NCBI RefSeq assembly: GCF_020520425.1
Contig: NC_079491.1
Span: 1,240,001-1,304,000, forward strand
Length of the DNA stretch: 64,000 nucleotides
Direction of reading: 5' to 3'
DNA from: Spinacia oleracea
Taxonomy: Eukaryota; Streptophyta; Magnoliopsida; Caryophyllales; Amaranthaceae
A program made the translations under genes and the position numbers. Below the pieces are notes generated by a model, which made no database searches, was not told where the DNA came from, and saw only the letters and a list, made by a program, of their open reading frames with translations. Of this stretch, positions 1-12,814 are shown one piece after another. Positions within the stretch are counted from its first letter, which is position 1; each line of letters starts with the position of its first letter.

Positions 1-94
1 TGAAGGCTATGTTCCATGATCCTTGATAGAACTTTGTTTATGTACTATTAAAAGCAGTGACTTGTAAATCATGGCTTTTGATATCGTTTTTCAG

Positions 95-3000
95 GAAAAT
101 ATATCATTGGTGCTTGAATTCCGAAAAGAGCTATCCAAGTTGCCAGACATGGAGAGGTTGCTCACGCGCCTCTTTGCTAGCAGGTGAGCTAACAACCTAT
201 AATCAGTAACATTTACTTAATTTACTGTTCCAGAAGTTCACTTTTTGGTCTATGCAGTGAAGCTAATGGAAGGAATGCAAATAAGATCGTTCTTTATGAA
301 GATGCTGCAAAAAAACAGCTTCAAGAATTCATATCAGCATTGCGTGCTTGTGAAGTAATGATTCTGGCATGCTCTTCTCTAGGTTCTATCTTGGCTAATA
401 CTGACTCAGAATTGTTACATCATCTGTTAGTTCCTGGTACTGTCACCTTAACTTTCATAGTTGCAGTCCTTTATCTTGACTAGTTTATATGCTGTGCTGA
501 TGGCTATAGCGTGTAATCTGCAGGCAAAGGTCTTCCCAATATGACTTCCATCATAAAGCAATTTAGGGAGGCGTTTGATTGGGTGGATGCTAATAGTACG
601 GGTCGTATAATTCCTCATGAAGGAGCTGATGCTGTATATGATTCTGCCAGTAAAAAGATTAAGGAAATTGAATCTAATTTAAAGAAACATATCGAGGAAC
701 AGAAAAAATTACTTGGCTATACTTCGGTAAAGAACACTGTGTTAACTCAAAATTAAAACTCTCATTTGATCTTATGTGCTTCATTAATTTGTCTCCTTGT
801 GATGTTTGTAGATTACATATGTCCAAGTTGGAAAGGACATATACCTGTTAGAAGTGCCTGAAAGATTTAGTGCAAGTGTTCCCAAAGACTATGAGTTGCG
901 GTCATCCAAAAAGGTAAATAACAATCCAGTGAATTTCATTAAGTGTTTACTGATGTCACTTGGATTGCAGTAGAGTAGTAGCCAAGTGGGCAGTCAAATT
1001 GTTACCTCAATAATGCTGTTGAAAATTTGCATGATATGGAGCAAGAATCTTTTAGTGGCTGATACTTGAGTTGGTAGCCATTATGTATATGTATCTTGAT
1101 TTTATTGGCGGATAATGGGATTAAGTAAGTTACTCTACAATCACCATTTAACTGCTTAACAGTAACTAGGAATAACTTGGCAAAGTGTTTGGAATTATAA
1201 TTGTGATGTTAAGGTAAGTGAAATAATTGATATTTTTCTCTATTTTTTGCTTACAAAAACAAAGTAGAAGAGGTCAGATTCTTGATGTCCGTGTCATTTC
1301 TTACATTCACTCCTGTTGTGTTTTTAGAGAGTGAATACTACCATTTTACTTCTTTTTATATTCCATTCCTTTAATCCCAGCTGCCAAGGTAACATTATCT
1401 ACGTCTTGACCTTCTTATACTTCGACTAGTAGCAAAAATGTGTATTGTGGGTTTGTTGTTGTGAACTTGACTAATCTACATCCTGATCTTGTACTTCTAC
1501 GTGTGCATTTTGGGTTTTTTGTGTGAAACTTGACTGATCATCTTTTCTCTTAGGGTGCGTTATATTCATTTCATTTAACTTATCATAACTTATTTTAGTT
1601 GTCAAATGACCTTGTTGCCCATATATTTCCGCAACTTATCAACTTCACTGAACTAAATCTGAACTTATTTTTCCTTGAATAAAGGGAAATAAGGTGAACA
1701 GAACAAGGCCTTAATCCTTCATCTGTGTGCTCTTTGAGGAATGCAAAGATCATCACTGTATTTAGCGAGTACTAGTGTGTGATATATATGCATGTTAGGT
1801 GTTTTTTCTGCTGACCAGATTGTCTCTGATCTGATTTCCACAGGGTTTCTCCAGATATTGGACGCCATATATCAAGAAGATGGTAACAGAACTCGCACAG
1901 GTTGAAGCTGTGAAGGAATCCAAACTAAAGTCCATGTTGCAAGATTTGGTTGGGCGTTTTTGTGAGCATCATACAATGTGGAGAAGCTTGGTTTCTGCTG
2001 TTGCAGGTATATGGTGGTTTAACATGTTTAGTTCTCAGTTGTCTCTACTCTATACATCAAGAATCTTACACTTAGGCTCCGTTCTATTCTACTTATTTTG
2101 ACTGAATTTATATTATCTGAACTTATCTAAACTTAACTGAACTTAATTTATCTGAAAAAAACTTATTTGTGTGTGAAAATGTCTGAAATAAACTTATGTT
2201 AACTAACTTTATTAACTGAACTTATCTGGTTTATCAGATACTGTAATCTATGCACAACATCCATTCAAGGTAAAATTGTTTAACATTTCTGGTATTATTT
2301 GTGCAGAACTGGATGTTTTGACCAGCTTGGTAATTGCAAGTGATTATTATGAAGGACCAACATGCCGTCCAAGTATTTCAACTGGGTCCAATACTAATGA
2401 AGTACCTCAATTATCAGCTAAAAGTCTAGGGCATCCTATCATTAAAAGTGATTCTTTAGGCAGAGGTACATTTGTACCCAATGACATTAACATTGGTGGT
2501 TCAGACCATGCTTCCTTCATCTTGCTTACTGGTCCTAACATGGGTGGAAAATCAACTCTTCTTCGCCAAATTTGCTTGGCTGTGATTTTGGCTCAAGTAA
2601 GAACTCTTCTTATGTAAGAATGTCGAAATTGTTATCCTGTTTCAATTTTTCTTCTTCCTCTCACAGCTGACTTCATCTCAGGTTGGAGCAGATGTCCCTG
2701 CAGAACACTTTGAGCTATCGATTGTTGACCGAATATTTGTTCGTATGGGGGCAAAAGATCACATTATGGCAGGACAAAGCACCTTTCTTACGGAGCTTTC
2801 AGAAACTGCATCTATGTTGGTGAGACACTCTGGATTTCTTTTCATGCTACTGATTTATCCTCAGAAAATAAAATATTAAAAGTGTGCAATGAAATTTGTG
2901 TTACATTGTTTAATGTTTTTCCTTTGAGTAAACATCTCAAGGCATTTAGTGAGCAAGAGACCTAGCTTTCCCGTGTCAACTTGCCTTGAATTGGGCGACA

Positions 3001-5170
3001 ATTTATCAGGATAACTATACGGATTCCCTTGTCAATTTTATGAAAATCTAATGTATGCATTTCAAATCTGTGTTTGTGGAATTGTTTCAAATCTATGTAT
3101 GCTCAAGATTATTAACCAACAACTTGTGCAATCAAAAGTCCATTTGATGCAATTTTGGCTCCGTTTTCATTTGAGCTCATAGTTGTCTGGTCTCATGTAG
3201 ACATCTGCTACTCGTAATTCACTTGTGGCATTGGATGAACTTGGGCGTGGCACTTCAACTTCAGATGGACAAGCAATTGCGTAAGTGCCTTGAAACAGAC
3301 TAGTTAATTAGCAGCAATATTTTTATCTTACGATTTAGCAGTTGTATTATTGACCATCACTAGCTTTTTTAATTGAGATTAAGTGAACTAATACAGTGCC
3401 ACTTTTGTTAATTCTGCCTTTTTCTGTTTCCACACAGGGAATCAGTCCTTGAACATTTTGTCCGCAAAGTGCAGTGTTGCGGAATGTTTTCCACTCATTA
3501 CCACCGATTAGCAATAAACTATAAAAGAGATCCCAAGGTCATTTTTACTCTCTTGATTTATTCCAGTGGCAAGAATATGTGCTTATGGTTGATGACTTGA
3601 TGTAGCTTAGACCTAATCTAAAGGCGGATCGGGACAGGCCACGACCTTAAAAACTGCCCATTACACCGGGTTGGGGTCGGGCCAGCTCCGGGGCGATTTT
3701 GCGTGCCCAAAACCCACTATTTCGGGCCAAAAATAGCCTTGTTTTTGGGCCAGACCAAATTTATAACTAAAAGTGTAGTTTTATGTTGTCCAAAACCCGC
3801 AAAAAAGTAACAAAATTCAGTCCGGTCCCGGAGCTCAGGCCTTAAACTCTGCCTATAACCGCTGATTTTCGGGCCAGCGGGTCGGGCTAATGTTGATCAG
3901 CTCTAATATTATTGTAGCTCATTATGAGAGCTGCTAATGCATGGGTCTATGCTAGGATTTTTTTGCTGTAGAGTTTCCAATCAAGTTTTCTCATTTTACA
4001 GGTCTCGCTATGTCATATGGCATGCCAAGTAGGAAAGGGCGATAGAGGTGTGGAAGAAGTCACATTTCTTTACAGGCTGAACCCAGGTGCATGTCCCAAA
4101 AGTTATGGTGTTAATGTTGCACGCCTAGCTGGTAAGTTTATATACTACGCAGAATCTCTTGCATTTTGTGAAACACTAGCCTCAGTCCAAAGCTGCATAT
4201 TATCATATTCATAAACCAAACGCGTGTCACGAACGATTAGGAATAAACCCTACATATACAATGTAGAACAAATAGCAAAAACAACAATAAAGACACTAGT
4301 GTTTGTGTGGAAATTATAGTTACGCATAAACCTCCTCTTACAGGCTAAACTAGAAACTCACGTCTATTAGAATTATACATGCTCCCCAATTCTAGAGATA
4401 CATATCAAAATATATATAGTTTCCTAATTACAATTCTAATTTATCTAGTAAACAAATAATATAGCAAGCTAATGTAAATCTGCCAAACCAAATAATTTAC
4501 TTTGAGTTGCCTTATTACCTTTGCATGATACATATCAAAATATATATAGTTTCCTAATTACAATTCTAATTTATCTAGTAAACAAATAATATAGCAAGCT
4601 AATGTAAATCTGCCAAACCAAATAATTTACTTTGAGTTGCCTTATTACCTTTATGATACGCTCCAAGTAATTGCCTTATATCCTTTGCATGATATGCTCC
4701 ACCTTTGATTAAGAGTCCAACATGAATTAAGATTCCCGTACGCATATCACGTCCAACATAACACAAAGAATACTTGTTTGATTTGGTGTGTACTACAAGC
4801 TTAATTTTGACTCTATAAGTCCGTTTTCTATTCTTGTCGTCTTAATTAAGTTGTATTTAATTCCTAACAACCATCATCATCTCTCTATTTACGTTCCTGT
4901 AAATTTGATCATATGCCTTACATTTCAGGAATTCCTGATTGTGTACTGCTCAAAGCTGCTGCCAAATCCAGAGAATTCGAGGCAGTATACGGTAGGCAGC
5001 AACAAAGATCCAACAACAACGTTCGAGATTGGGATGAAAAGACCATCAAAAAATTCTTCCAAAATTTGATCAGTTTTGGTACTTCTTCAGTTGATAGTTC
5101 CTCAAATTCAAGTATTGCCTCACTTACTCAGCTTCAACACCAAGCCAGGGTTCTTCTGGAACAAAATTGA
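95..5170 (+). CDS. MSH6: DNA mismatch repair protein MSH6, C-terminal part (5' end outside window)
   Basis: MSH6 pairs with MSH2 (MutSalpha) and recognises base mismatches and small loops in nuclear DNA. Eleven exons can be read: 95-183, 258-436, 524-726, 812-913, 1844-2006, 2307-2596, 2682-2819, 3201-3280, 3438-3537, 4002-4131, 4929-5170. All have GT/AG borders, and they sum to 1716 nt, exactly 571 codons plus TGA. The first exons carry the lever/clamp region (RLPDMERL-like text near 95-183). The ATPase follows: Walker [11 protein letters not shown] at 2528-2557, the signature stretch [14 protein letters not shown] in the exon ending 2819, Walker [14 protein letters not shown] at the start of exon 3201-3280, and the H-loop FSTHYHRLA in exon 3438-3537. 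All key ATPase residues are present, so this looks functional. Plant MSH6 proteins are about 1300 residues, so more than half the gene lies upstream. The choice of MSH6 over MSH2, MSH3 or MSH7 rests on recalled similarity of the C-terminal text; MSH7 is the main alternative. Confidence 0.93.
1553..1710. mobile_element. Tourist-like MITE (PIF/Harbinger type) in an MSH6 intron
   Basis: The element is flanked by TTA on both sides (1550-1552 and 1711-1713), the 3-bp target duplication typical of Harbinger MITEs. Its ends, GGGTGCGTTATATTC and the complement of GAACAGAACAAGGCC, are imperfect inverted repeats. The inside is rich in the words AACTTATC and GAACTTAT, shared with copies near 2075, 7090, 26010, 46210, 47128, 55747 and 62650. 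Confidence 0.75.
2075..2240. repeat. Partial Tourist-like element, same family as 1553
   Basis: It begins GGCTCCGTTCTATTC right after TTA at 2072-2074 and continues with repeated TGAACTTATCTGAACTTA-type words. The right end is not recognisable, so it is probably degraded. It lies in the MSH6 intron just 5' of the exon at 2307. Confidence 0.55.
3608..3905. mobile_element. hAT-like non-autonomous element, GGGCC-rich, in an MSH6 intron
   Basis: It starts TAGACCTAATCTAAA and ends with the complement of TAGAGCTGATCAACA, an imperfect terminal inverted repeat. The inside is unusually GC-rich for this intron (many CGGGCC and GGGTCGGGC words). No clean 8-bp target duplication is visible, so the superfamily is inferred from end style. 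A related element lies at 32462-32658 in the SAR1 intron. Confidence 0.55.
4397..4652. repeat. Tandem duplication (130-bp period) in the last MSH6 intron
   Basis: 4397-4526 is followed directly by a second copy from 4527. By eye the first 126 bases are identical, from GATACATATCAAAA to CCTTATTACCTTT. Identity suggests a recent slippage or unequal-exchange event. It lies far from both splice sites (4131 and 4929), so splicing is probably unaffected. Confidence 0.9.
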
Positions 5171-5358
5171 TTTCATTGCATCAAATTAGTCCTAATTTTG
5201 GTCATCTAAAATTAGTCCTACTCACTAGTAATTAGGGCACTTGCACATAAGCCTCCTAATATCCAGGATCGGGTTTTTGTCAGTCATTCTGGTCCTGCGC
5301 GTAGCCTAACCTCGTAGAAATAGATGATTCACATTGTACATCAGGTAATGTTTCTAAT

Positions 5359-5545
5359 TAGGGGTGGACACGAACATAACTGCTCGTGAACAGTACGGAA
5401 TTGGCTCGGTGAAAGTTCGGTTCGTTCATTTATAAACGAGCAGAGCTTAAGCTCGAAAATATAGGTCGATTAATTAACGAGCCGAACTCAAACTCCACTG
5501 AGTTCGGCTCGAAAGCTTTCGAACTTTACTTTTTCCGAAAAAAAA
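5359..5545 (+). mobile_element. Remnant of an hAT-like element, same family as 51013
   Basis: It begins TAGGGGTGGACACGAAC and carries the CTCGTGAACAG and GTTCGGCTCG words seen in the 51013 element. No matching right end or target duplication is visible, so it looks truncated, about 190 bp downstream of the MSH6 stop codon. Confidence 0.55.
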
Positions 5546-6166
5546 AAACTAATTGTAGAATCACTCTTGTACATGATCATTGTATTTACCCTAATGTCGA
5601 AATTATTGTGATTATCATTAATCTATGTTATCCAAGTGGGTTAGTTGTTTGACTTCATTTTCATCACCCACTTCTTTCTCCAAACGTGTGGGAGTTATGT
5701 TTGTTGCAAGATTTGGCTGTTCATCTGTGTTTGATGCTAAGTCTTAGGGATGGAATATTATATTTGCTGGATATTTGGATACAAAACTTGGTCCAAGATT
5801 TGGCAGTTGATCTTCCTAACTTCTTTTGTTACCTAAAAACAAACAATGAAGTTGGTTGGTTGGTCGTTGAATTTGTGTTTCTGCTCACTGACATGCATTC
5901 AACTAACAATGCATGTATATGTGACAACCAGAATTTCTTGACATTTTGAATATACAAATTTCTGATTAAGACTGTCCTATAAGTATAAGACTACAAATCT
6001 ACAATTACACTTTATGATAAAATTGCTATACTCCCTACTTTATTATTAGAAAGTTCAATCTGATTTTCAAACAATAATGCTTAGTTTTAACAGTAGTTAT
6101 GCTCAGTTAGTTGTCTTTTCGAATAAATAAAAGGAGTTAATATAATGTTTACGATTTAATAGTTGT

Positions 6167-6502
6167 TGTTTCGGTGTCGAAACGATGGTATGAGCGTACT
6201 TGATGTCTTGAGATCCGGCCACGTACGGTGCCTGCAAGATGAATTCCGGGCCAAGGGGGGTTCCCAAGGCGGAGCCTCCGACGCTCAACTCAGCACAATT
6301 GGTGTATAAAATGAGGTATTTTGGGGTGAGATAGAGAGTAGGGTGGCTTCTCTAGGATTAGAGAATGACCTCTTTACCTTACCCCTTGAGGGGTATATAT
6401 AGTGTCTTGTTGGGCATTTGAGGCATTGTAAGTGATATTGGGTTTGAGTGTGTTTTATTGGCTTTTGGGTTAAAATGGTGTGCCTATTTTAACACCCCAA
6501 CA
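6167..6502. mobile_element. Solo LTR, 336 bp
   Basis: It begins TGTTTCGG and ends CCCCAACA (TG...CA ends), flanked by the 5-bp direct repeat GTTGT at 6162-6166 and 6503-6507. A TATA-like TATATATAG lies near 6394. The GC-rich block around 6215-6290 resembles motifs common in plant LTRs. No second LTR or internal region is present, so it is the product of recombination between two LTRs. Confidence 0.85.
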
Positions 6503-6864
6503 GTTGTAGTTTTGGCTTGATAGTTATGATTTTTTGTTAATAAGCATAAGTTTCATGTTACCAATTATGATTTTTGTGTTAATAGTCATGGTGTTAATCG
6601 TTATGTGATATCAACGGTCTTATGACTTGTGAGTATAATACGATCTTACATAAAACTTTTTCAAATACTTCTTACTAGTTAATGAGGCTGAAAAAAATAC
6701 AATGAATTGTTAATCAATTATACATATAAAATGTACAAACTAACTTCTATTCTATTTTCCTTCTTGAGGATTTCTCTTTTTCTTCTTTCTTTTTCGAGTG
6801 TCGATGTACATTGGTGTTTTACAAGCTAAAAAATAATTATGAAAATGTACAAGTTCTTATCATT

Positions 6865-9800
6865 CTATACTTGATGAATTTGCTCCTCCTCGTCATATGT
6901 ATCTCTGTTCTCATTGGTATTTTGCATAAGATTTTCCTGATGTCCAAAAAAAAAAAAATCCTTGTTAGTTAAAATGTACTAATAAATCAAGCTAATGAAA
7001 GTGTAAAGCAAGTTTGAAGACATCTTAACAAGGGCATGCATCTTTAACAAATTTGACCCTTTCATAAAAATCTTAGAAAGTTAGAGTATGTTCTATTCAC
7101 CTGATTTTTACTTATTTTTTCTGAACTTATCAAAACTTATTTTAATTATAAATTATTGTACTTATTTGAACCATTATTTTTCCTGAACTTATCTGACCAT
7201 ATTCTTCGTGAAATAAGTGAAATAAGGTATAGAGATCATAGGCTTACATGAAGGACGCGATGCCGTCTGATGCTGTTTTGGACAGCTGATATTGTCCTAA
7301 TTATTATGTACATTGGAACTATTACTCCACAACTACGTAGAATTAGTACCTGCATTATTTTTGCAATGAAATGTTAACTTAAAATTCATATTTTAGATGT
7401 TTTTAGTTTGAATTAGATGCTAAATTGGAAGGAAATATCAAAGATGGAGATGCTTACAGTTAAAAGTGAGAAGGGGTGTTGTTCTGCTCCTCCAAGTAGC
7501 ACATCTAACGTGTGTCTCAACAATAAAAGAATTGTAAACTGCCAATATTACAAGCAAAAACAATTATTAGTATTTTTAAGTCTCAGGAAAAAAAAAAAAA
7601 AAAAAAAAAGATAAACCATTTATAGTTTCTTTGAGTGTTTCAGGGGTGCTTGGTTATGAGATGTTTGTAGAAAAAACATTTTGATGCAAATTAGAGGTTT
7701 ATCTACTTCAAAAAGATAATGGGAGTTTTTTATTGAAAAGGTTTAGAAGATGGTTTTCGACTTTTGGGATGAATCAACGTAGGAGTTTTTGCATTAGAGG
7801 TAGGAAAAAGTGGGTGTAAGATGATTTTTGTCCTTATATTGTCTATAATTTACACGTCTCACAAACCTACATCACTTTATGACAATGTCTTTAACGATAA
7901 TTTCACACATAAAACAATTAATTTACCAAACACTTTACACAAACAGCTAATTCAACTAGCTAGTCAAACCTTCTGACACAAACAGCTAATAACTAGTCAA
8001 ACCAGCTAACGACTATCATCTAGCCGCTGATGGCTAAACACGACCTATATAGAAACCCAAAGTGATCGGTTGTTGGAATAATCCATAAAAGGAGACGTAC
8101 TTTAAAAGCAAGAAAAATGCAAACCAAATACTCCTTAAGGTTGTCTCAACTATGTTTGGTACGAATTAAATGCATTCAAGTAACAAAATTGGTGAAGCTT
8201 ATTAATGAATGATATAACTTAATTTGATAGACTTGGAAAATAGAAAAGGATGATGATTAAGTGCCAGCTGATAATAGTGGTCCAATTAGTAAAAGATTAA
8301 GATAATGACTGTAGTGATATATCATGATCAAGGCTAACTAATAGCCACTATTATTATGTTCTCTTTTTTTTTTTTGCAAATTCAATTCATACACATTCAA
8401 TGGTGTCAAACACCTCTTTCTATGAATGGCCCACCAAAGTGTGCAAATGTGTGGTCCTTCCTTTAGATTAAGACATGTTTTGTGCTAATCAAAACATTAT
8501 CCTTTGTTTAGATTTCTATCTATATATACGTAGGCACAAATAAATTACGACTCTGTTCTGTTCACCTATTCTGGTCTGATTTTTCTAGTTTTTTATCTGG
8601 TCTGGTTTGATTCTTGTTTAGACTGGTCTGGTCTGGTTTAATTGATTGTATCTGTAAGTATTTTTTTTTTTTTTTTATTTAAGTTTGGCCTAGTCTGAAT
8701 TTAAGAAAACTACTAATACGGAGTAATAAACAGTAACGATAAGGTGAAAAAATAGGGCCTTCATGTTTTTGAGGGTGCTTGTGTTATTTTAAAAGGTCAT
8801 CCTGAGTGCACAAGGCTTTTGTTATAGTAGGGTGCGAGGAAGGTCTTACTGTGCGTAATTTTACCCTAATTTATTTAATTTTCGCGGTGAATAAATTGTT
8901 TTGAAAAATTAGAAAATTATAAATAAAATTGAAATACTTACAATAATGGCAACTGTTCTGCAACAAGAAGCACTTCTTTCTGCTTCTGATGAACATTCAG
9001 CTATGGCTAATAACTCTTCATTTTGAGATTCTTGTTCTCTTCTTGGAACTTCCAAACTTCCCCTATAATTTGAAATCTTCTATTAGTATATCACACAAAC
9101 AAATTATATACTCACTACAAGAATTTGTATCTTTAACGACAACCTAATTACGACGAGTTAAAAATCCCGTCGCAAAAACCTTTTACGACGGGGCTAACAA
9201 CCAAACAATGACGGGAATAACCGTCGCAAATGTCTTTTACGACGGGTTTACGACGAATTTACGACGGGATTTCTATTAACGACGGCCCCCTTTTATGACG
9301 GGTCCGCGACAGGAAATCCCGTCGTTAATCAACGATTATTGGCCTTTCGCGACGGGATTTCCCGTCGTTAATAGTACAATTTCTTGTAGTGACTATTCCA
9401 CGTATTTTATTACAGTAGCGCGATATGCCTAATGTTTAGACGCTACATATAAAAATGTATCGGTTTACTAATCATAATACGAAGTAATAAAAATCATATT
9501 TGCTTAATTTAAGTCGTGGTAGTAAAAAGATGTCTACAAGGGAAAAATGTACACAAAGTCACAAGTTAACTTTGGTAACACTTTTTACTGTCTAAACCTT
9601 AAACCTTTAGCATTTTACGTTTGATTTTTTTTTTCTTATGCAAAGAAGAATAGAAGATCATTAAGCATATGATAACAAGGAAAAGAAAGCAAAATCAAAG
9701 TTGCCAATAATTTTATAATGAGTTGACAAAAATAATTCTAGCTTACTAACTAGATGTTTCTTATGAGATAAGGAAGCAACAATTTAGAATTTCCCCATAC

Positions 9801-11550
9801 ACTCATGCATCATGGAGTGTTAATAATAGTGTATAACAATAAAAAACTAAACAATAAATTTTAAAAAAGAAAAAGAAAAAAGAAGCTAAGATTGAAGTAT
9901 TAAAATATTAATAAAATTAGTGACAAGGTACTAGGAACAATTTTGATTAGAATAGTGGAACTATACAAAAAATTATCCAAACTTTTCATAGCACATAATA
10001 CAAGTAGGCGTGCTCTTGTTTTATTTTTATTTGAAGTAGAGCAACGTTGACAACTTGACATCATTGTTTTGGACTATTTTTAACCCTTCAAAATAGTTAC
10101 AACTTCATTAAACTAGCTAATCACATTATTTTAGAATAAACATATTATACATGGCGCTTTATAAAGAGTTCGGCTAATTTTCTAACAGATAGTTTCAGAT
10201 AGTGAAATTAAGATAAAGAGTACGTCAATTTTACCATACTCACCACGTTTCGTTTCTCAGTGATTTTTAGGTAAACGTGGATGTTAATATAGGAAGAGGT
10301 TCAACAACCAATAACAAACACATTTTTTAACTTTTCTTACTAGAGATTTTTTTTGTTTTTTTTGTGATAGAGGAAAAAGGAATAAGAGGGGAAAATATTA
10401 TGTTACCTGATGCTTACAACTTCATCTAAGACCACAATTTTCTTGGGTTGTTTGGGAATTGCTGTGTATCCTGGTTCATATTTCTGCATGAATTTAACCC
10501 ACTTTTTTTAAATAAAAATATTCAAATTTCCCACCAGAAAAAAATAGCAGTAAATATTTTATAATAAAAAAATTAACCCAATAAAACAGTGGGTAATAAT
10601 AATAAAAAATGGCAAAATCGTTTTAGATTGCACCAAAATTTGTTTTTTTAATTGTGAATAAGCCATTATGATAAATATTATAAATGGATAAATTTCAACA
10701 TGACATCTATTGCAGATGTACACTTAAATTTATAGTTGAATGATTAGAAGTGTACAAATTTTGTAAGAAAAGTACAAGTGTACAACACCTAAAAAGTCAA
10801 TGTTTTGTTGACTTTCAATAGAAATAAAATTATTTTCTTATCGTAAATATTAAAATTAAATACTCCAAAATTTTTGAAGAAAGAAAAAAAATTAGAACTT
10901 TGAAATTCTGGGTTTAAGAAAAAACTTTGAGTTGAAGACAACTAAAACTGAAGGCAAAGCCAAGCTTCAAGGAGGGAAATTTAGATACTTATTTTCATTA
11001 GAAAACAAAAGTTTTTTGTATTACTTAATTTAATTTAATTACTAAAAACTTAAAACATAGTATTTCTTTCAATTGAAAACAAAAAAATCAAGAACAAAAG
11101 TAGAAAATTAACTTAACTTTTAGAAAAGAAAAAAAAACATATTATGTGATATTATGATCATATTATGTACTAGTATGATGAATAAAAAAGTTATTTACAA
11201 TCAAAATAAAAAATAATAAAAAAAGAATGAAACAGAGGAAAATAAACAAACCTGTAAGCAAATTTCACAAATTATATCTCCTTTTTCATCACACCATCTT
11301 TGAATGCATTCTCTATGAGCAAACTGCAAAAAATAACAAATATTACATAATTAATTAATTAAAACTTTGTAATTATATGAATTAATAATATTACTAATTA
11401 TTATGAATTACTTCAAAATACCTTGACTGTTCCAGAACAAGAACAAGGAGCTTCTAATTTCCTGCAACTTTCAAACTCTGCTTCATGACAAATTCTACAA
11501 TAATTCGGGAAATTATCTAAATCTTCTATGAATAATACAATTTCACTCAT
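6865..11550 (-). CDS. RING-CH (RINGv/MARCH-type) E3 ubiquitin ligase, membrane protein
   Basis: Seven minus-strand exons in order: 11550-11422, 11323-11252, 10483-10407, 9056-8942, 7538-7458, 7349-7248, 6936-6865. They sum to 648 nt, so 215 residues plus TAG. Residues about 18-66 form a C4HC3 RING-CH finger: [10 protein letters not shown], then [19 protein letters not shown], then ICEICLQ. The next segment, [12 protein letters not shown], is the conserved plant linker. Exons 5 and 6 give two hydrophobic segments ([15 protein letters not shown] and [17 protein letters not shown]) as in the DUF3675 plant family. Such proteins ubiquitinate membrane or endosomal partners; the target is unknown. 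The last exon encodes an acidic tail ([12 protein letters not shown]). Exon 4 needs the acceptor AAG before 9056, because using the nearer ATAG at 9064 would break the frame. That junction is the least certain. A CACTA MITE sits in intron 3. Confidence 0.87.
9114..9391. mobile_element. CACTA-type MITE with ACGACGGG repeats (copy 1)
   Basis: It begins CACTACAAGAATTTG and ends CTTGTAGTG, with the 3-bp target duplication ACT at 9111-9113 and 9392-9394. Its inside is packed with ACGACGGG, CCCGTCG and CGTCGTTAA words in both orientations, the sub-terminal repeats expected to bind transposase. It lies in intron 3 of the RING-CH gene, 57 bp from exon 4, and is close kin of the element at 42659. Confidence 0.9.
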
Positions 11551-11682
11551 CTTCAAATAATTTCTTGTATTTCTTCTTCTTATTTTAAATTAAAAGAAAA
11601 TAAAAATATTGTTTTCCTCTGTTTTTTAGTTTGGTTATTCTTTTCCTCTGTTTTCTGCTCTGAAAATTTCAGCTTGAAGTGG

Positions 11683-11690
11683 AGTTTAAA
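11683..11690 (-). promoter_or_regulatory. Possible TATA box of the RING-CH gene
   Basis: On the minus strand this reads TATTTAAA, about 135 bases upstream of the ATG at 11550. Spacing is normal for a plant TATA box plus a short 5' UTR. The word alone is weak evidence in such AT-rich DNA. Confidence 0.4.
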
Positions 11691-12448
11691 TAGGAGGATC
11701 AAATAGGGGAAGTGAAGTTACAATAATACCCCTACTAGTGTAAATTGAAATGGATATGTTTATTTTTTTGTTTTGTTGGCAGTCTTAGCTGTTTCTCTCT
11801 CTCCATAGGAAAAGGCCAAAATATCCCTACAAAAAAAAAGGAAAAGAAAAAGGACAAATAAGGTTACATCAATTAGATTCCTAGAAAGTAGAAATACCAT
11901 TTTGTTGGGTATTATTTGCAAGAATATGAGGGTATTGCTTCAAATTAGGAATTGATCACTTGATTTTTCACATGTTTGTGAAACTAGGTCTTGTATATAT
12001 TCTCCCATAACTAAAGTTAGTTAAAATTAACCACCATTGAAAAGGAGAGTGGTCCTAAATTCACATTAAATGAATAAAAAATAGAGTTTTTAAAGAGAAA
12101 TTTTAAATTCTAATTTAATAGTTATAACAAGTAAGACGTGAAACAAAAGAAAAATCTTAAATGACTTATTAGTCTTCATCTAACGATCTAACACCATGTG
12201 CATTGACATATCGTCTAGTGTATCTAAAGTTCTAAACCCGATTTAGATACACACAAAATGAATGTAAATATAACTAATATTCATATTGAACTGAAACGTC
12301 ATTTACTAGTAATAATCGTGTTATTGTAATAATTTAATGATAATAATGATAATCTCTTTTACCATTTTTGTAGATGCGAATAGAGAATATAAATCCTTTA
12401 AAATGTGATGCAGAAAATTTGTTTTTGTTACAAATTTACAATTATATA

Positions 12449-12704
12449 CTTCCTCCATTTTTTAATAATTGCACCATCTTGGTTTTAGCACTATTCACAT
12501 GTTCTTATATAGTTATTTTTTGTGATTTATATGTAAGGAAAAATATATTCATGTGGGATTTTGTTAGATCCGTCTCGAAATATACTTTCAAATTTTTAAA
12601 CTTTTATAATTTTTTAAAATGTATAATGAGAGATATTAGTTGTTAAAATCGTGCATTGACAAGCGTGAAATCTCAGATGGTGCAATTAAATAAAATGGAG
12701 GAAG
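12449..12704. mobile_element. Stowaway-type MITE
   Basis: The ends CTTCCTCCATT and AATGGAGGAAG are inverted repeats flanked by TA on each side. Inner arms also pair (TTGCACCATCTTGG-like with TGGTGCAATTAA). The small open frame at 12374-12646 is an artefact of this element. Confidence 0.8.
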
Positions 12705-12814
12705 TACGTAGTATGTCATGACGTAAGTTTTGTTATAAACTCTTATTTAAATGTTGTTATTTATAGAGGAATACATACTTTTAATTCATCGGGTCAAAGT
12801 ACTTGGATTGAAAG

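Larger units (their letters stand above)
5171..6864. other. MSH6 to RING-CH gene spacer (convergent genes)
   Basis: The two genes converge here, so both 3' UTRs lie in this 1.7 kb. It also contains an hAT remnant (5359) and a solo LTR (6167). I see no further gene: the reading frames at 5686-5949 and 6103-6288 have no recognisable protein text. Confidence 0.7.

Noticed and set aside
6103-6288. 61-codon minus-strand frame
   Set aside because: It covers the left end of the solo LTR and its flank and has no known product.
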